Positions 7,294-13,311 of a stretch of 13,521 nt of DNA are shown here, piece after piece (the stretch's first letter is position 1; each line of letters opens with the position of its first letter). A program made the position numbers and the translations under genes. The notes under the pieces are model-generated. The model searched no databases. It saw nothing but the letters and a program-made list of their open reading frames with translations, and was not told where the DNA came from. Source of the stretch: JANMEX01 sp031423755 (GTDB taxonomy: Bacteria > Pseudomonadota > Alphaproteobacteria > Rhizobiales > Rhizobiaceae); NCBI GenBank assembly GCA_031423755.1, contig JANPGC010000033.1, positions 1-13,521 of the forward strand. Direction: 5' to 3'.

Positions 7294-7504
7294 AGACAAG
7301 AGCCGCTCTGACGCGCCTGAGGGCGCTTCGCTTGGCGCGGACTTCTGGGCGTCAGCGAAGATTGTCTTGCCTGACACCAAGACGTCCGTGCATTTGCGCG
7401 TGGACACCAAAGTGCTCGATTATTTCAAGGCGCAGGGCAAAGGCCATTTGACGCGGATGAATGCGGTTTTGCGGAGTTATGTCGAGACGAAGTCAGGCAG
7501 ATAA
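7241..7504 (+). CDS. brnA: BrnA family antitoxin
   Basis: An 87-residue antitoxin. After a short N-terminal RHSLDEIMK segment it has ADFWASAKIVLPDTKTSVHL and then LRVDTKVLDYFKAQGKGHLTRMNAVLRSYV, the ribbon-helix-helix DNA-binding and dimerisation region typical of BrnA. It should bind and neutralise BrnT and repress the promoter. I chose the ATG at 7241, since related proteins carry the RHxLDEI segment; a second ATG at 7283 with GGACGAGA before it would give 73 residues. The gene starts inside brnT, toxin first, as is normal for this family. There is no strong terminator after it, so the kinase gene downstream may be read through. Confidence 0.88.
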   Translation: MSSNSTSRHSLDEIMKLEDKSRSDAPEGASLGADFWASAKIVLPDTKTSVHLRVDTKVLDYFKAQGKGHLTRMNAVLRSYVETKSGR

Positions 7505-7547
7505 ATTGCTGGACGTTGCTGGCAATTGACGAGTAGGCTAATCTCAG

Positions 7548-8057
7548 GTGGTGGAATTTCATCGAGAACAAGATTTATTTGACTATTTCACAACGCAGCA
7601 ACTACCTGGAGTGGTCGCAGTTGACGGGTTTGATGGTGCTGGGAAAACGACTTTGGCGCAAAAGATATCTCGCCATTGCAATTTGCCGTTTCTAGACTTG
7701 AATTCCATTCTCTTGGGACCGAAAAGACTGAACTACATAGATAGAATTGACTATAAGCGACTTACTAATGAAATTGCTGCCCAAAAAAATGGATTAATTG
7801 TCTCGGGTGTTTGTATTCAGCGCATTTTTGGTAAAATTAACATCATGCCATCGATCAAAATCTACGTTAAGCTCATTTCTTCGAATGAGCTTTGGCATCA
7901 AGGTTGGGACATTGACTCTGAGTATTTTGATAAAAACGAGAAATTGGATGGGGGGCTGCGCCGCCATTCTAACCTCACTGTTGACATCTTGAAGTATCAC
8001 CGCGATTTCATGCCCCATACGAAATCTGATTTGTACTACATTCGGACGGAAGGTTAG
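7548..8057 (+). CDS. P-loop kinase-like NTPase, AT-rich, unknown substrate
   Basis: A 169-residue soluble protein with a Walker A motif GFDGAGKTT (27-35) right after the strand VVAVD, as in the uridine/nucleoside kinase group. GLIVSGVCIQR (82-92) occupies the place of the second core strand. A later YHRDFMPHTKSDLYYIR near the end looks like the C-terminal lid-to-strand part of such kinases. I cannot name a family. Starts are GTG at 7548 or 7551; neither has a good Shine-Dalgarno. Its base and codon use (many AAA, ATT, TTT and AAT codons) is clearly more AT-rich than all neighbours, a sign of horizontal gain. It lies 43 bases after brnA and 3 bases before a HigA-type antitoxin gene. It may be a metabolic kinase or the active half of an unusual toxin-antitoxin pair. 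Confidence 0.8.
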   Translation: MVEFHREQDLFDYFTTQQLPGVVAVDGFDGAGKTTLAQKISRHCNLPFLDLNSILLGPKRLNYIDRIDYKRLTNEIAAQKNGLIVSGVCIQRIFGKINIMPSIKIYVKLISSNELWHQGWDIDSEYFDKNEKLDGGLRRHSNLTVDILKYHRDFMPHTKSDLYYIRTEG

Positions 8058-8060
8058 CCG

Positions 8061-8369
8061 TTGATTGCCTCGCCAAAATCTCGCCTGCTTCCCAATCCCC
8101 ATCCCGGCGAAATCCTGCTGGAGGAATTCCTCAAACCGATGGACCTCAGCCAGAACAGCCTCGGCAACGCTGTCAAAGTCCCGCCGCGCCGGATCAATGA
8201 AATCGTCCTCGGTAAGCGTTCCGTCACTGCCGACACGGATTTGCGCCTGACACGCTATTTTGGCTTGAGCGAAGGTTTCTTCCTTGGGCTTCAGTCGGAT
8301 TTCGATCTGATGGAACGCAAGCGGGAGATCGGTCCTGAACTGGCTTCCATCGTGCCAAGGGCGGCGTAA
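8061..8369 (+). CDS. higA: HigA family addiction-module antitoxin (helix-turn-helix)
   Basis: A 102-residue protein. LPNPHPGEILLEEFLKPM is the HigA/VapI hallmark, followed by an Xre-type helix-turn-helix (LSQNSLGNAVKVPPRRINEIVLGKR in two halves, about 29-54) and a closing TADTDLRLTRYFG...FFLGLQSDFDL. The start is a TTG at 8061 supported by GGAAGG seven bases before it, inside the last kinase codons, so it is coupled to that gene. HigA normally follows higB, an RNase toxin of about 90 residues; none is present here. It could be an orphan antitoxin, or a regulator for the kinase upstream. It converges on the Lrp gene with only three bases between the stops. Confidence 0.88.
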   Translation: MIASPKSRLLPNPHPGEILLEEFLKPMDLSQNSLGNAVKVPPRRINEIVLGKRSVTADTDLRLTRYFGLSEGFFLGLQSDFDLMERKREIGPELASIVPRAA

Positions 8370-8372
8370 AAA

Positions 8373-8837
8373 CTACCCCGCATACCCCACAGGCACAGCG
8401 GTCGCCGCCTTCAGCGTCTCCATCGAAATATACGCAGAAACACCCGAAAACTCGAGCTTCTTCACCAGCCGCTTGTAGATCACATCATAAGCCTGCACGT
8501 CCGGCACGGCGATTTTCAGGATATAATCAATGTCCCCCGTCAATCGGTGTGCTTCCTGGATTTCCGGAATGTCAGCCAGCAGCCGCACGAACGGTTCATG
8601 CCAATCTGCGGTATGCCGCGAATTGCGGATGGCGACGAAAACCGTCGTGCCGACGCGCATTTTCGCTCGGTTCAAGAGCGCCACGCGCGCCTCGATGTAG
8701 CCTTCGTCCTCCAGCCGCTTGATGCGCCGTGCGCAGGCCGAGAGCGACAGGTTCACCCGCTCGGCCAGTTCCGCCACCGCGACGTCGGCATTGACCTGCA
8801 GAAACTCAAGAATCGCACGGTCTCGGTCATCGAGCAT
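8373..8837 (-). CDS. Lrp/AsnC family transcriptional regulator
   Basis: A 154-residue regulator. LDDRDRAILEFLQVNADVAV (2-21) leads into a helix-turn-helix, ELAERVNLSLSACARRIKRLEDEGYI (23-48), then a RAM ligand-binding domain with the usual DYILKIAVPDVQAYDVIYKRLV. The family senses amino acids and assembles as octamers. The start is fixed by GAGG six bases before the ATG. It diverges from the aspartate/glutamate racemase gene, so it probably controls that gene and itself through the inverted repeats in the 150-base gap. The effector is probably an amino acid handled by the racemase, but this is inferred from context. Confidence 0.93.
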   Translation of the reverse strand: MLDDRDRAILEFLQVNADVAVAELAERVNLSLSACARRIKRLEDEGYIEARVALLNRAKMRVGTTVFVAIRNSRHTADWHEPFVRLLADIPEIQEAHRLTGDIDYILKIAVPDVQAYDVIYKRLVKKLEFSGVSAYISMETLKAATAVPVGYAG

Positions 8838-8858
8838 GTTCGCCTCACATGAAACTAA

Positions 8859-8873
8859 CGCGAAAAATTCGCG
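8859..8873. promoter_or_regulatory. Inverted repeat in the lrp-racemase divergent region
   Basis: CGCGAA and TTCGCG flank an AAA centre, giving a perfect six-base-arm inverted repeat. It lies about 20 bases upstream of the regulator start and is about the size of a 15-bp Lrp/AsnC site. Binding is inferred. Confidence 0.45.
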
Positions 8874-8887
8874 CCATTTGTTGAATA

Positions 8888-8907
8888 TGCGCTTACTTCA
8901 TAGCGCA
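8888..8907. promoter_or_regulatory. Second inverted repeat in the lrp-racemase divergent region
   Basis: TGCGCT and AGCGCA are perfect six-base arms around TACTTCAT. Its centre is about 32 bases (three helical turns) from the centre of the first repeat, a spacing that suits the same face of the DNA and wrapping by an Lrp multimer. Its sequence differs from the first repeat, which weakens the case. Confidence 0.4.
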
Positions 8908-8987
8908 ATTTGGTGCTTTTGAACATTGAGAACGCGAACAATCAGCGCTCCTGCGCCGCTATTTTCTGCCCAACTCAGGAGGCGAAG

Positions 8988-9680
8988 ATGAAGTGCATTG
9001 GTCTGATTGGCGGGATGAGCTGGGAGAGCACGGCGGTCTATTATGCCGGCATCAACAAGGCGGTGCGCGACCGGCTCGGCGGGCTGCACTCCGGCCATAT
9101 CCTGATGGAATCGCTGGATTTTCAGGGCATCGTCGCCTTGCAGAAGGCCGGTGACTGGGACGGAGCCGCCAATGTGCTCGGAGGCTCAGCCAAACACCTG
9201 TCGGCGGGCGGGGCGGATTGCGTCCTGATCTGCACCAACACAATGCACATCATCGCCGATCAGGTGCGCGAAAATTCACCGGCCAAGCTCATCGATATCA
9301 TCGACGAGACAGGACGTGCACTGCGCAAGGCTGGTGCCAATCGTCCGTTGCTTCTCGCAACGCGCTATTCGATGGAGCACGGTTTTTATCACGACCGGAT
9401 GATGGACCTCCACGGCATCGACCTCATCGTCCCCGATGCTGCCGGGCGCGATGCCATGCACCTCATCATCTTCGATGAGCTCTGCTGCGGCATCGTGCGC
9501 GACGAGTCCCGCCAACTGGTCGCTGACATCATCGAACAGGGCCGGGCGGCAGGCGCTGACAGCGTCATCCTTGGCTGCACCGAGATTTGCTTGTTGATCG
9601 GTCAGGGTGACACAGACCTCAAGGTGTTCGACTCCACGGCCATACACATCGCCGCTGCCGTGGATTTCGCGCTCAACTGA
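8988..9680 (+). CDS. Aspartate/glutamate racemase family protein (YgeA-like)
   Basis: A 230-residue PLP-independent amino-acid racemase. It opens MKCIGLIGGMSWESTAVYY, diagnostic of this family. The catalytic cysteines are C82 in CTNTMH and C197 in GCTEI, as in E. coli YgeA. TRYSMEHGFY (125-134) is the hinge element before the second half. The start at 8988 is fixed by AGGAGG five bases upstream; an earlier in-frame ATG at 8910 lacks such a site. Substrate may be aspartate, glutamate or a broader range (YgeA homologues act on several amino acids), so the exact reaction is open. It is distinct from murI at 6160 and is probably not needed for the wall. It faces an Lrp regulator and ends at a bidirectional terminator. 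Confidence 0.92.
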   Translation: MKCIGLIGGMSWESTAVYYAGINKAVRDRLGGLHSGHILMESLDFQGIVALQKAGDWDGAANVLGGSAKHLSAGGADCVLICTNTMHIIADQVRENSPAKLIDIIDETGRALRKAGANRPLLLATRYSMEHGFYHDRMMDLHGIDLIVPDAAGRDAMHLIIFDELCCGIVRDESRQLVADIIEQGRAAGADSVILGCTEICLLIGQGDTDLKVFDSTAIHIAAAVDFALN

Positions 9681-9683
9681 AAC

Positions 9684-9720
9684 GAAAAAGCGCGCCCGTT
9701 TCCGGGCGCGCTGCCATTTT
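9684..9720. terminator. Bidirectional intrinsic terminator between convergent genes
   Basis: AGCGCGCCCG (9689-9698) pairs perfectly with CGGGCGCGCT (9703-9712) around TTTC. Read on the minus strand the stem is followed at once by TTTTT, a textbook terminator for the GMC unit. Read on the plus strand TTTT comes four bases later, a weaker end for the racemase gene. Confidence 0.88.
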
Positions 9721-9735
9721 GATCAACCGCTTGGC

Positions 9736-11304
9736 TCAGATGTTGCCGGCGGTCATTTCGTTGGCGATGTGGTCGGCCTGACGGATCGCCAGCGCCACAA
9801 TTGTCAGCGTCGGATTTTCTGACGCGCCGGTGGTGAACTGGCTTCCATCTGACACGAACAGGTTCTTGATGTCGTGCGTCTGGCCCCATTTGTTGACCAC
9901 GCCGTCCTCCGGCTTTTCCGACATTCGGTTGGTGCCGAGGTTGTGCGTTGACGGGTAGGGCGGGGTCGGCATGGTCCGCGTTGCACCGACCGCCTCGTAC
10001 ATGGCGATACCCTGCTTGTAGGCATGGTTGCGCATGGCGATGTCGTTCGGGTGTTCATTGAAGTTGACGTTGGCCACCGGCAGTCCGTGCTGGTCCTTGG
10101 TCTCCGAGAGTGTGACGCCATTGCCCAACTGCGGCATGTCTTCGCCGACGATCCACATGCCGGCCATATTTTCGTAATGGTCGAGCGCGGTGGTGAATGA
10201 GCGGCCCCAGCCGCCGGGGTTGAGGAACGCTGCCATGAAGGGCAGGCCGAGCGACAGGGTTTCCAACTCATAGCCGCCGACGAACCCGCGCGACGGATCA
10301 TGCCGCGCCTCGTCCTGCACGATGCCGGCCATGGTCGTGCCGCGCCACATGCGCACCGGCTTGTCGAAGATGGCATAGACCGAACCGGTGGTGTGGCGCA
10401 TGTAATTCTTGCCGACCATGCCGGAAGAGTTCGCCAATCCGTTCGGGAATTTCGCCGACGCGGAATTCAGCAACAGGCGCGGGCTTTCAAACGAGTTGCC
10501 GGCCACGCTGACCATGCGCGCCTTTTGCAGCTGAAGTTTCCCGTCCTTGTCGAAATATTCAACGCCGGTGACCTTGCCGCTGTCGTCGTGCAATATCCGT
10601 GCGGCATGGCTGCGGTCGCGCACTTCCAGCTTGCCGGTCTCTTCGCCGCGCGGAATGTCGGTGTAAGCGGCGGACCATTTTGCGCCCCACTTGCAGCCCT
10701 GGAAGCAGAAGCCGGTTTGCTGGCAGGCCATGCGTCCGTCATATTCGGCGGAGTTGATGGCCATGCGGCCTGTATGCACTTCCTTGTAGCCGAGCGCCTG
10801 TGCGCCTTTCTCGAAAACCTTGAAATTGTTGTTTCCCGGAAGCCCCGCGCGGTCGCCGGTGCGGGTTACGCCGAGTTTGCTCTCGGCCTTTTCGTACCAG
10901 GGCGCCATTTCGGCGCCATCAATCGGCCAGTCGAGAAGGTTTGCGCCTTCAACCTTGCCGTAATTGGTCAGCGCCTTCCATTCATGCTCCTGAAACCTTA
11001 TCGAGGCTCCGGCCCAGTGCGTGGTCGTGCCGCCGACAGCCTTGACGATCCATGCGGGCAGGCCGGCAAAATCCTTGTGCACGCGCCAGTCGCCACTTGT
11101 CGTGCGCGCGTCGAGCCATGCGAGTTGCGAGAATGAATCCCACTCATCGTTGACGAAGTCTTCCGGCAGGTAGCGGCCGCCCGCTTCCAGTGCCACCACA
11201 TTGATGCCCCTTTGGGCCAGTTCGTTGGCCAGCACGCCGCCGCCTGCGCCCGTGCCTATGACAACCACCACACTGTCATCGTTCAGATCGAATTTCGCAA
11301 CCAT
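9736..11304 (-). CDS. GMC family FAD dehydrogenase (gluconate/glucose dehydrogenase-like large subunit)
   Basis: A 522-residue flavoprotein oxidising sugars or alcohols. VVVVIGTGAGGGVLANELA (12-30) is the FAD-binding Rossmann motif, with E40 binding ribose, and GGTTTHWAGA (91-100) follows. C194, C200 and C204 (ACQQTGFCFQGCKWGAK) keep the 6- and 4-residue spacing of the [3Fe-4S] ligands of FAD glucose dehydrogenase. The catalytic pair is H454 (HNLGTNRMS) and N497 (GASENPTLT). It has no signal peptide, so it probably leaves the cell bound to its Tat-carrying partner encoded 14 bases upstream. GGAGGT lies eight bases before the ATG. No cytochrome c subunit gene follows; the terminator comes first. 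Substrate is not shown by the sequence. Confidence 0.93.
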   Translation of the reverse strand: MVAKFDLNDDSVVVVIGTGAGGGVLANELAQRGINVVALEAGGRYLPEDFVNDEWDSFSQLAWLDARTTSGDWRVHKDFAGLPAWIVKAVGGTTTHWAGASIRFQEHEWKALTNYGKVEGANLLDWPIDGAEMAPWYEKAESKLGVTRTGDRAGLPGNNNFKVFEKGAQALGYKEVHTGRMAINSAEYDGRMACQQTGFCFQGCKWGAKWSAAYTDIPRGEETGKLEVRDRSHAARILHDDSGKVTGVEYFDKDGKLQLQKARMVSVAGNSFESPRLLLNSASAKFPNGLANSSGMVGKNYMRHTTGSVYAIFDKPVRMWRGTTMAGIVQDEARHDPSRGFVGGYELETLSLGLPFMAAFLNPGGWGRSFTTALDHYENMAGMWIVGEDMPQLGNGVTLSETKDQHGLPVANVNFNEHPNDIAMRNHAYKQGIAMYEAVGATRTMPTPPYPSTHNLGTNRMSEKPEDGVVNKWGQTHDIKNLFVSDGSQFTTGASENPTLTIVALAIRQADHIANEMTAGNI

Positions 11305-11318
11305 TGTCCGGACCTCCC

Positions 11319-11855
11319 TTACAGCCAGTTGATGTCGTTGAAGCCGCGGTCGATATAGCCGCCCTTCGAATAGCTCTCGCCCTCGTAGCCGAAGATCGGC
11401 CAGACCTCTTTCTGGTTATATAGACCGGTCACAAGCCCCGCCCGTACGGTCTGGAAGAACGTGCTCTTCTCGACCGACTGGAGAACCTTCACGCGGTCTT
11501 CCTCCCAGCCGATGGCTGAGTAGCTGGCATGGCCCATCGCCTTGGCCGCAGCGTCAACCTCGGCGATGCCTGCGGCGACCATATCTTTCTTCTCGGCGGT
11601 ATCGTAGCCCTTGACGGCCACCGCATAGAACTGGTCCGCCACCTTGTCGTGCGGGTAGATGTCGCGCGCCATCTGCAACAGCATCGCCATCTGCTCTGGC
11701 GTGATCGCCGTCACCTCCAGCGCCCAGGCGGCGTTCGGGGCGGCGATGAAGCCGGCTCCCGTCACCGCCAAGGCACCGGCGGACAGGCCGCGCGACAGAA
11801 GCTGGCGCCGGGTGAGGCCGCGAAGATCGGTGCCCCTAAGATCGTGTTTCGTCAT
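11319..11855 (-). CDS. Gluconate 2-dehydrogenase subunit 3 family protein with Tat signal
   Basis: A 178-residue small subunit. TRRQLLSRGLSAGALAV with R16-R17 is a twin-arginine signal, followed by a hydrophobic stretch and a likely cleavage after AAWA (about 42-45). The mature part, TPEQMAMLLQMARDIYPHD and on to EVWPIFGYEGESYSKGGYID, matches the subunit 3 family (the gamma subunit of membrane gluconate or FAD glucose dehydrogenase). This subunit chaperones and exports the flavin subunit, so the complex acts in the periplasm. Its ATG has GGGAGG about seven bases before it. The GMC gene follows after 14 bases, and a glyoxalase gene ends 45 bases upstream, so all three may form one transcript. 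Confidence 0.92.
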   Translation of the reverse strand: MTKHDLRGTDLRGLTRRQLLSRGLSAGALAVTGAGFIAAPNAAWALEVTAITPEQMAMLLQMARDIYPHDKVADQFYAVAVKGYDTAEKKDMVAAGIAEVDAAAKAMGHASYSAIGWEEDRVKVLQSVEKSTFFQTVRAGLVTGLYNQKEVWPIFGYEGESYSKGGYIDRGFNDINWL

Positions 11856-11900
11856 GGTAGTCCTCCCTTGCTTTTGGCTGGGTCGGGCTGCTCTCCCTCC

Positions 11901-12296
11901 TCAGAGATAGCGCCCGCCGCGTTGCAGAACCTCGATCTGATAGCCGTCGGGGTCCGCGATGAAGAAGAAGCGGGCGATGACGCTGCCCGCCGGAGCGAAG
12001 TCCACCAGTTTGCGGGGTTGAAGGCCCGCCGCCGTCATCCGGGCGTGTTCGGCGTCGGCGTCATCGACGCTGAACGCCAGATGGCCGTAGCCGTCGCCCA
12101 GATTGTAGGCCTCGGTGCGGCCCTTGTTGACCGTAAGCTCCAACTCGAACCTGCTGTCGGCGTTGGACAGATAGATCAGGGTGAAACTTTCGAAATCCAG
12201 CCGGTCCGCGACCTTAAGCCCGAAGGCCGCATCGTAGAACGCAATCGACCGCGCCTCGTCCAGGACGCGGATCATCGAATGGATCGCCTTGGCCAT
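11901..12296 (-). CDS. gloA: Lactoylglutathione lyase (glyoxalase I)-like protein
   Basis: A 131-residue metalloenzyme of the vicinal oxygen chelate fold; glyoxalase I turns the hemithioacetal of methylglyoxal and glutathione into S-lactoylglutathione in the cytosol. Two beta-alpha-beta-beta-beta repeats are visible: HSMIRVLDEARSIAFYDAAFGLKV (6-29) and YGHLAFSVDDADAEHARMTAAG (70-91). Likely metal ligands are H6, E51 or E53, H72 and E122, close to E. coli GloA H5, E56, H74 and E122. Length equals the family norm. It is the first gene before the gluconate-dehydrogenase-like pair on the same strand. That context raises the possibility that it detoxifies a by-product of sugar oxidation, or acts on another substrate. 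Confidence 0.88.
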   Translation of the reverse strand: MAKAIHSMIRVLDEARSIAFYDAAFGLKVADRLDFESFTLIYLSNADSRFELELTVNKGRTEAYNLGDGYGHLAFSVDDADAEHARMTAAGLQPRKLVDFAPAGSVIARFFFIADPDGYQIEVLQRGGRYL

Positions 12297-12383
12297 GCCT
12301 TACCCCATCAACGGCTGATATTGGTAAGGTTAGTGAACCAGTTTCGGGGTTGGGTAGTAGCGGACTACTACAGGCCGGTTTTT

Positions 12384-12683
12384 CTACTCTGCCGCGATGC
12401 GGTTGCCGGGCTGCGGGATCTGATCCAGCTCACCCAGATGGATCGTGCAGGCGCAGCGCAGCAGCGAAGTGAAATTCGACGCCTCACCATGCTGCTGCAA
12501 CACTTCCGAATGCAGCTTGGAGAGGAAGGCGGGAGTCGAAGTTCCATCCTTCGCCGCCATCTGGTCGACGATGCCCCAGAAGGCCCGCTCCAGCCGGATG
12601 CTGGTCGACTGGCCGTTCAGGCGCAGGCGACGGGTGACATATTCATAGCGGGCCGGGTCCTGCCCGGCGAACATCTGACACAT
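12384..12683 (-). CDS. Ribbon-helix-helix domain protein (RHH_4 type)
   Basis: A 99-residue probable DNA-binding protein. MCQMFAGQDPARYEYVTRR is followed by LRLNGQSTSIRLERAFWGIV, a beta strand and first helix of a ribbon-helix-helix, and MAAKDGTSTPAFLSKLHSEV, the second helix. NFTSLLRCACTIHL closes the domain. This is the RHH_4 arrangement widespread in alphaproteobacteria, whose role is poorly known; some are annotated as arylsulfate sulfotransferase-like by error. The start ATG at 12683 has GGGGGAAG upstream, and that run is part of an inverted repeat (12693-12723). Autoregulation is plausible but inferred. It is separated from gloA by 87 bases and from the GFA gene by 92. Confidence 0.85.
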   Translation of the reverse strand: MCQMFAGQDPARYEYVTRRLRLNGQSTSIRLERAFWGIVDQMAAKDGTSTPAFLSKLHSEVLQQHGEASNFTSLLRCACTIHLGELDQIPQPGNRIAAE

Positions 12684-12692
12684 AGCTGGCTT

Positions 12693-12723
12693 CCCCCAAG
12701 TGGTCAGGTGATCACTGTGGGGG
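12693..12723 (-). promoter_or_regulatory. Leader hairpin enclosing the ribosome-binding site of the RHH gene
   Basis: On the minus strand CCCCCA-C-AGTG (12723-12713) pairs with CACT-TGGGGG (12702-12693): ten base pairs with a one-base bulge and a ten-base loop. The GGGGG arm is the best Shine-Dalgarno for the ATG at 12683, so the stem could hide it in RNA. As DNA, the inverted repeat could equally be an operator for the RHH protein. Confidence 0.45.
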
Positions 12724-12775
12724 TGGTTGGGCGAATCGTCAAATCAAGTGTTGTTCGGCAAAAGTGAGGGCGCCC

Positions 12776-13189
12776 TCAGGCGCCGATGCGCGTCCCGCCG
12801 GACCCGAAGCACCACCATTTCGGGCGCGAGCCTGCGTAGCTGTGCCGCTGGGGTGCAAGACTTGCAAGGTTCGGACGGTCGAAGGACCCAGAGAGAAGCC
12901 CGATGGTCGGCCCGTCATCAACGGCCCCGAGCGTCGAGCCGCAGACCGAGCAGAACGCGCGACTGGAGATATCCGAAGACCGCCAAAGCATGGGCATCCC
13001 ACCCGGCCCGGTCCAGCGCACGTCCGCCTTGTCATAGCTGACCCAGACAAGCGTCGGAGCCCCGGAATGACGCTGGCACATGTGGCACGAACAGGTGTGC
13101 GGATTCCCAGGGGCACCTTTCGCGGCAAAACGAATGTGTCCGCAGAGGCAACCGCCGGTCAGTTCCTTACCCGTCATGTCTTTGGCCAT
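12776..13189 (-). CDS. GFA family zinc protein (glutathione-dependent formaldehyde-activating enzyme-like)
   Basis: A 137-residue protein with the GFA/CENP-V fold. Zinc ligands are laid out in the expected order: C14-x-C16 (GGCLCGHIRF), C33-x-C35-x2-C38 (HTCSCHMCQRHSG) and C80-x2-C83 (FCSVCGSTL). Gfa was described as speeding the condensation of formaldehyde with glutathione, but most family members have no proven activity and this copy should be read as a zinc protein of that fold. The ATG at 13189 is chosen over an upstream in-frame ATG pair near 13237 because the latter lies against the tuf terminator and has no ribosome-binding site; AAGG lies about eight bases before the chosen start. 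It lies downstream of the tuf terminator and so needs its own promoter. Confidence 0.88.
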   Translation of the reverse strand: MAKDMTGKELTGGCLCGHIRFAAKGAPGNPHTCSCHMCQRHSGAPTLVWVSYDKADVRWTGPGGMPMLWRSSDISSRAFCSVCGSTLGAVDDGPTIGLLSGSFDRPNLASLAPQRHSYAGSRPKWWCFGSGGTRIGA

Positions 13190-13240
13190 GGTTCGTGCCT
13201 TGCGCGCTGTCTTCGGCCAAGATAGGCGCTTTTGCATCAC

Positions 13241-13268
13241 AAAAAAGGGCCGCCCCGAAGGGCAGCCC
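13241..13268 (-). terminator. Intrinsic terminator of tuf
   Basis: On the minus strand GGGCTGCCC (13268-13260), loop TTCG, GGGCGGCCC (13255-13247) and then TTTTTT. The nine-pair stem has one G-U wobble and a stable UUCG loop. It begins 43 bases after the tuf stop and separates tuf from the GFA gene. Confidence 0.93.
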
Positions 13269-13311
13269 GATCATCCGGCACCATGCACCAAGGCGCGCGA
13301 TGCAAGTCGCT

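Noticed and set aside
7504..7527. Inverted repeat AATTGC...GCAATT between brnA and the kinase gene
   Set aside because: Six-base AT-rich arms, twelve-base loop and no T-run; too weak for a terminator or a supported operator.
8061..8837. Search for a higB toxin next to the HigA gene
   Set aside because: No RelE/HigB-like frame on either strand next to it; upstream is the kinase, downstream the convergent Lrp gene.
10300..11136. Plus-strand open frame of 278 codons opposite the GMC gene
   Set aside because: Shadow of a gene with FAD and catalytic motifs; no start signal or domain.
12354..12371. Hairpin GTAGTAG-CGGA-CTACTAC after the RHH gene
   Set aside because: The stem is perfect, but on the minus strand no T-run follows. 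T's on the plus strand come seven bases later and no plus-strand gene ends there. Not called as a terminator; an operator cannot be excluded.
11529..12767. Plus-strand open frame of 412 codons
   Set aside because: It runs antisense through three well-supported minus-strand genes (subunit 3, glyoxalase, RHH). Its translation is Arg/Gly-rich with no domain; high GC explains the lack of stops.
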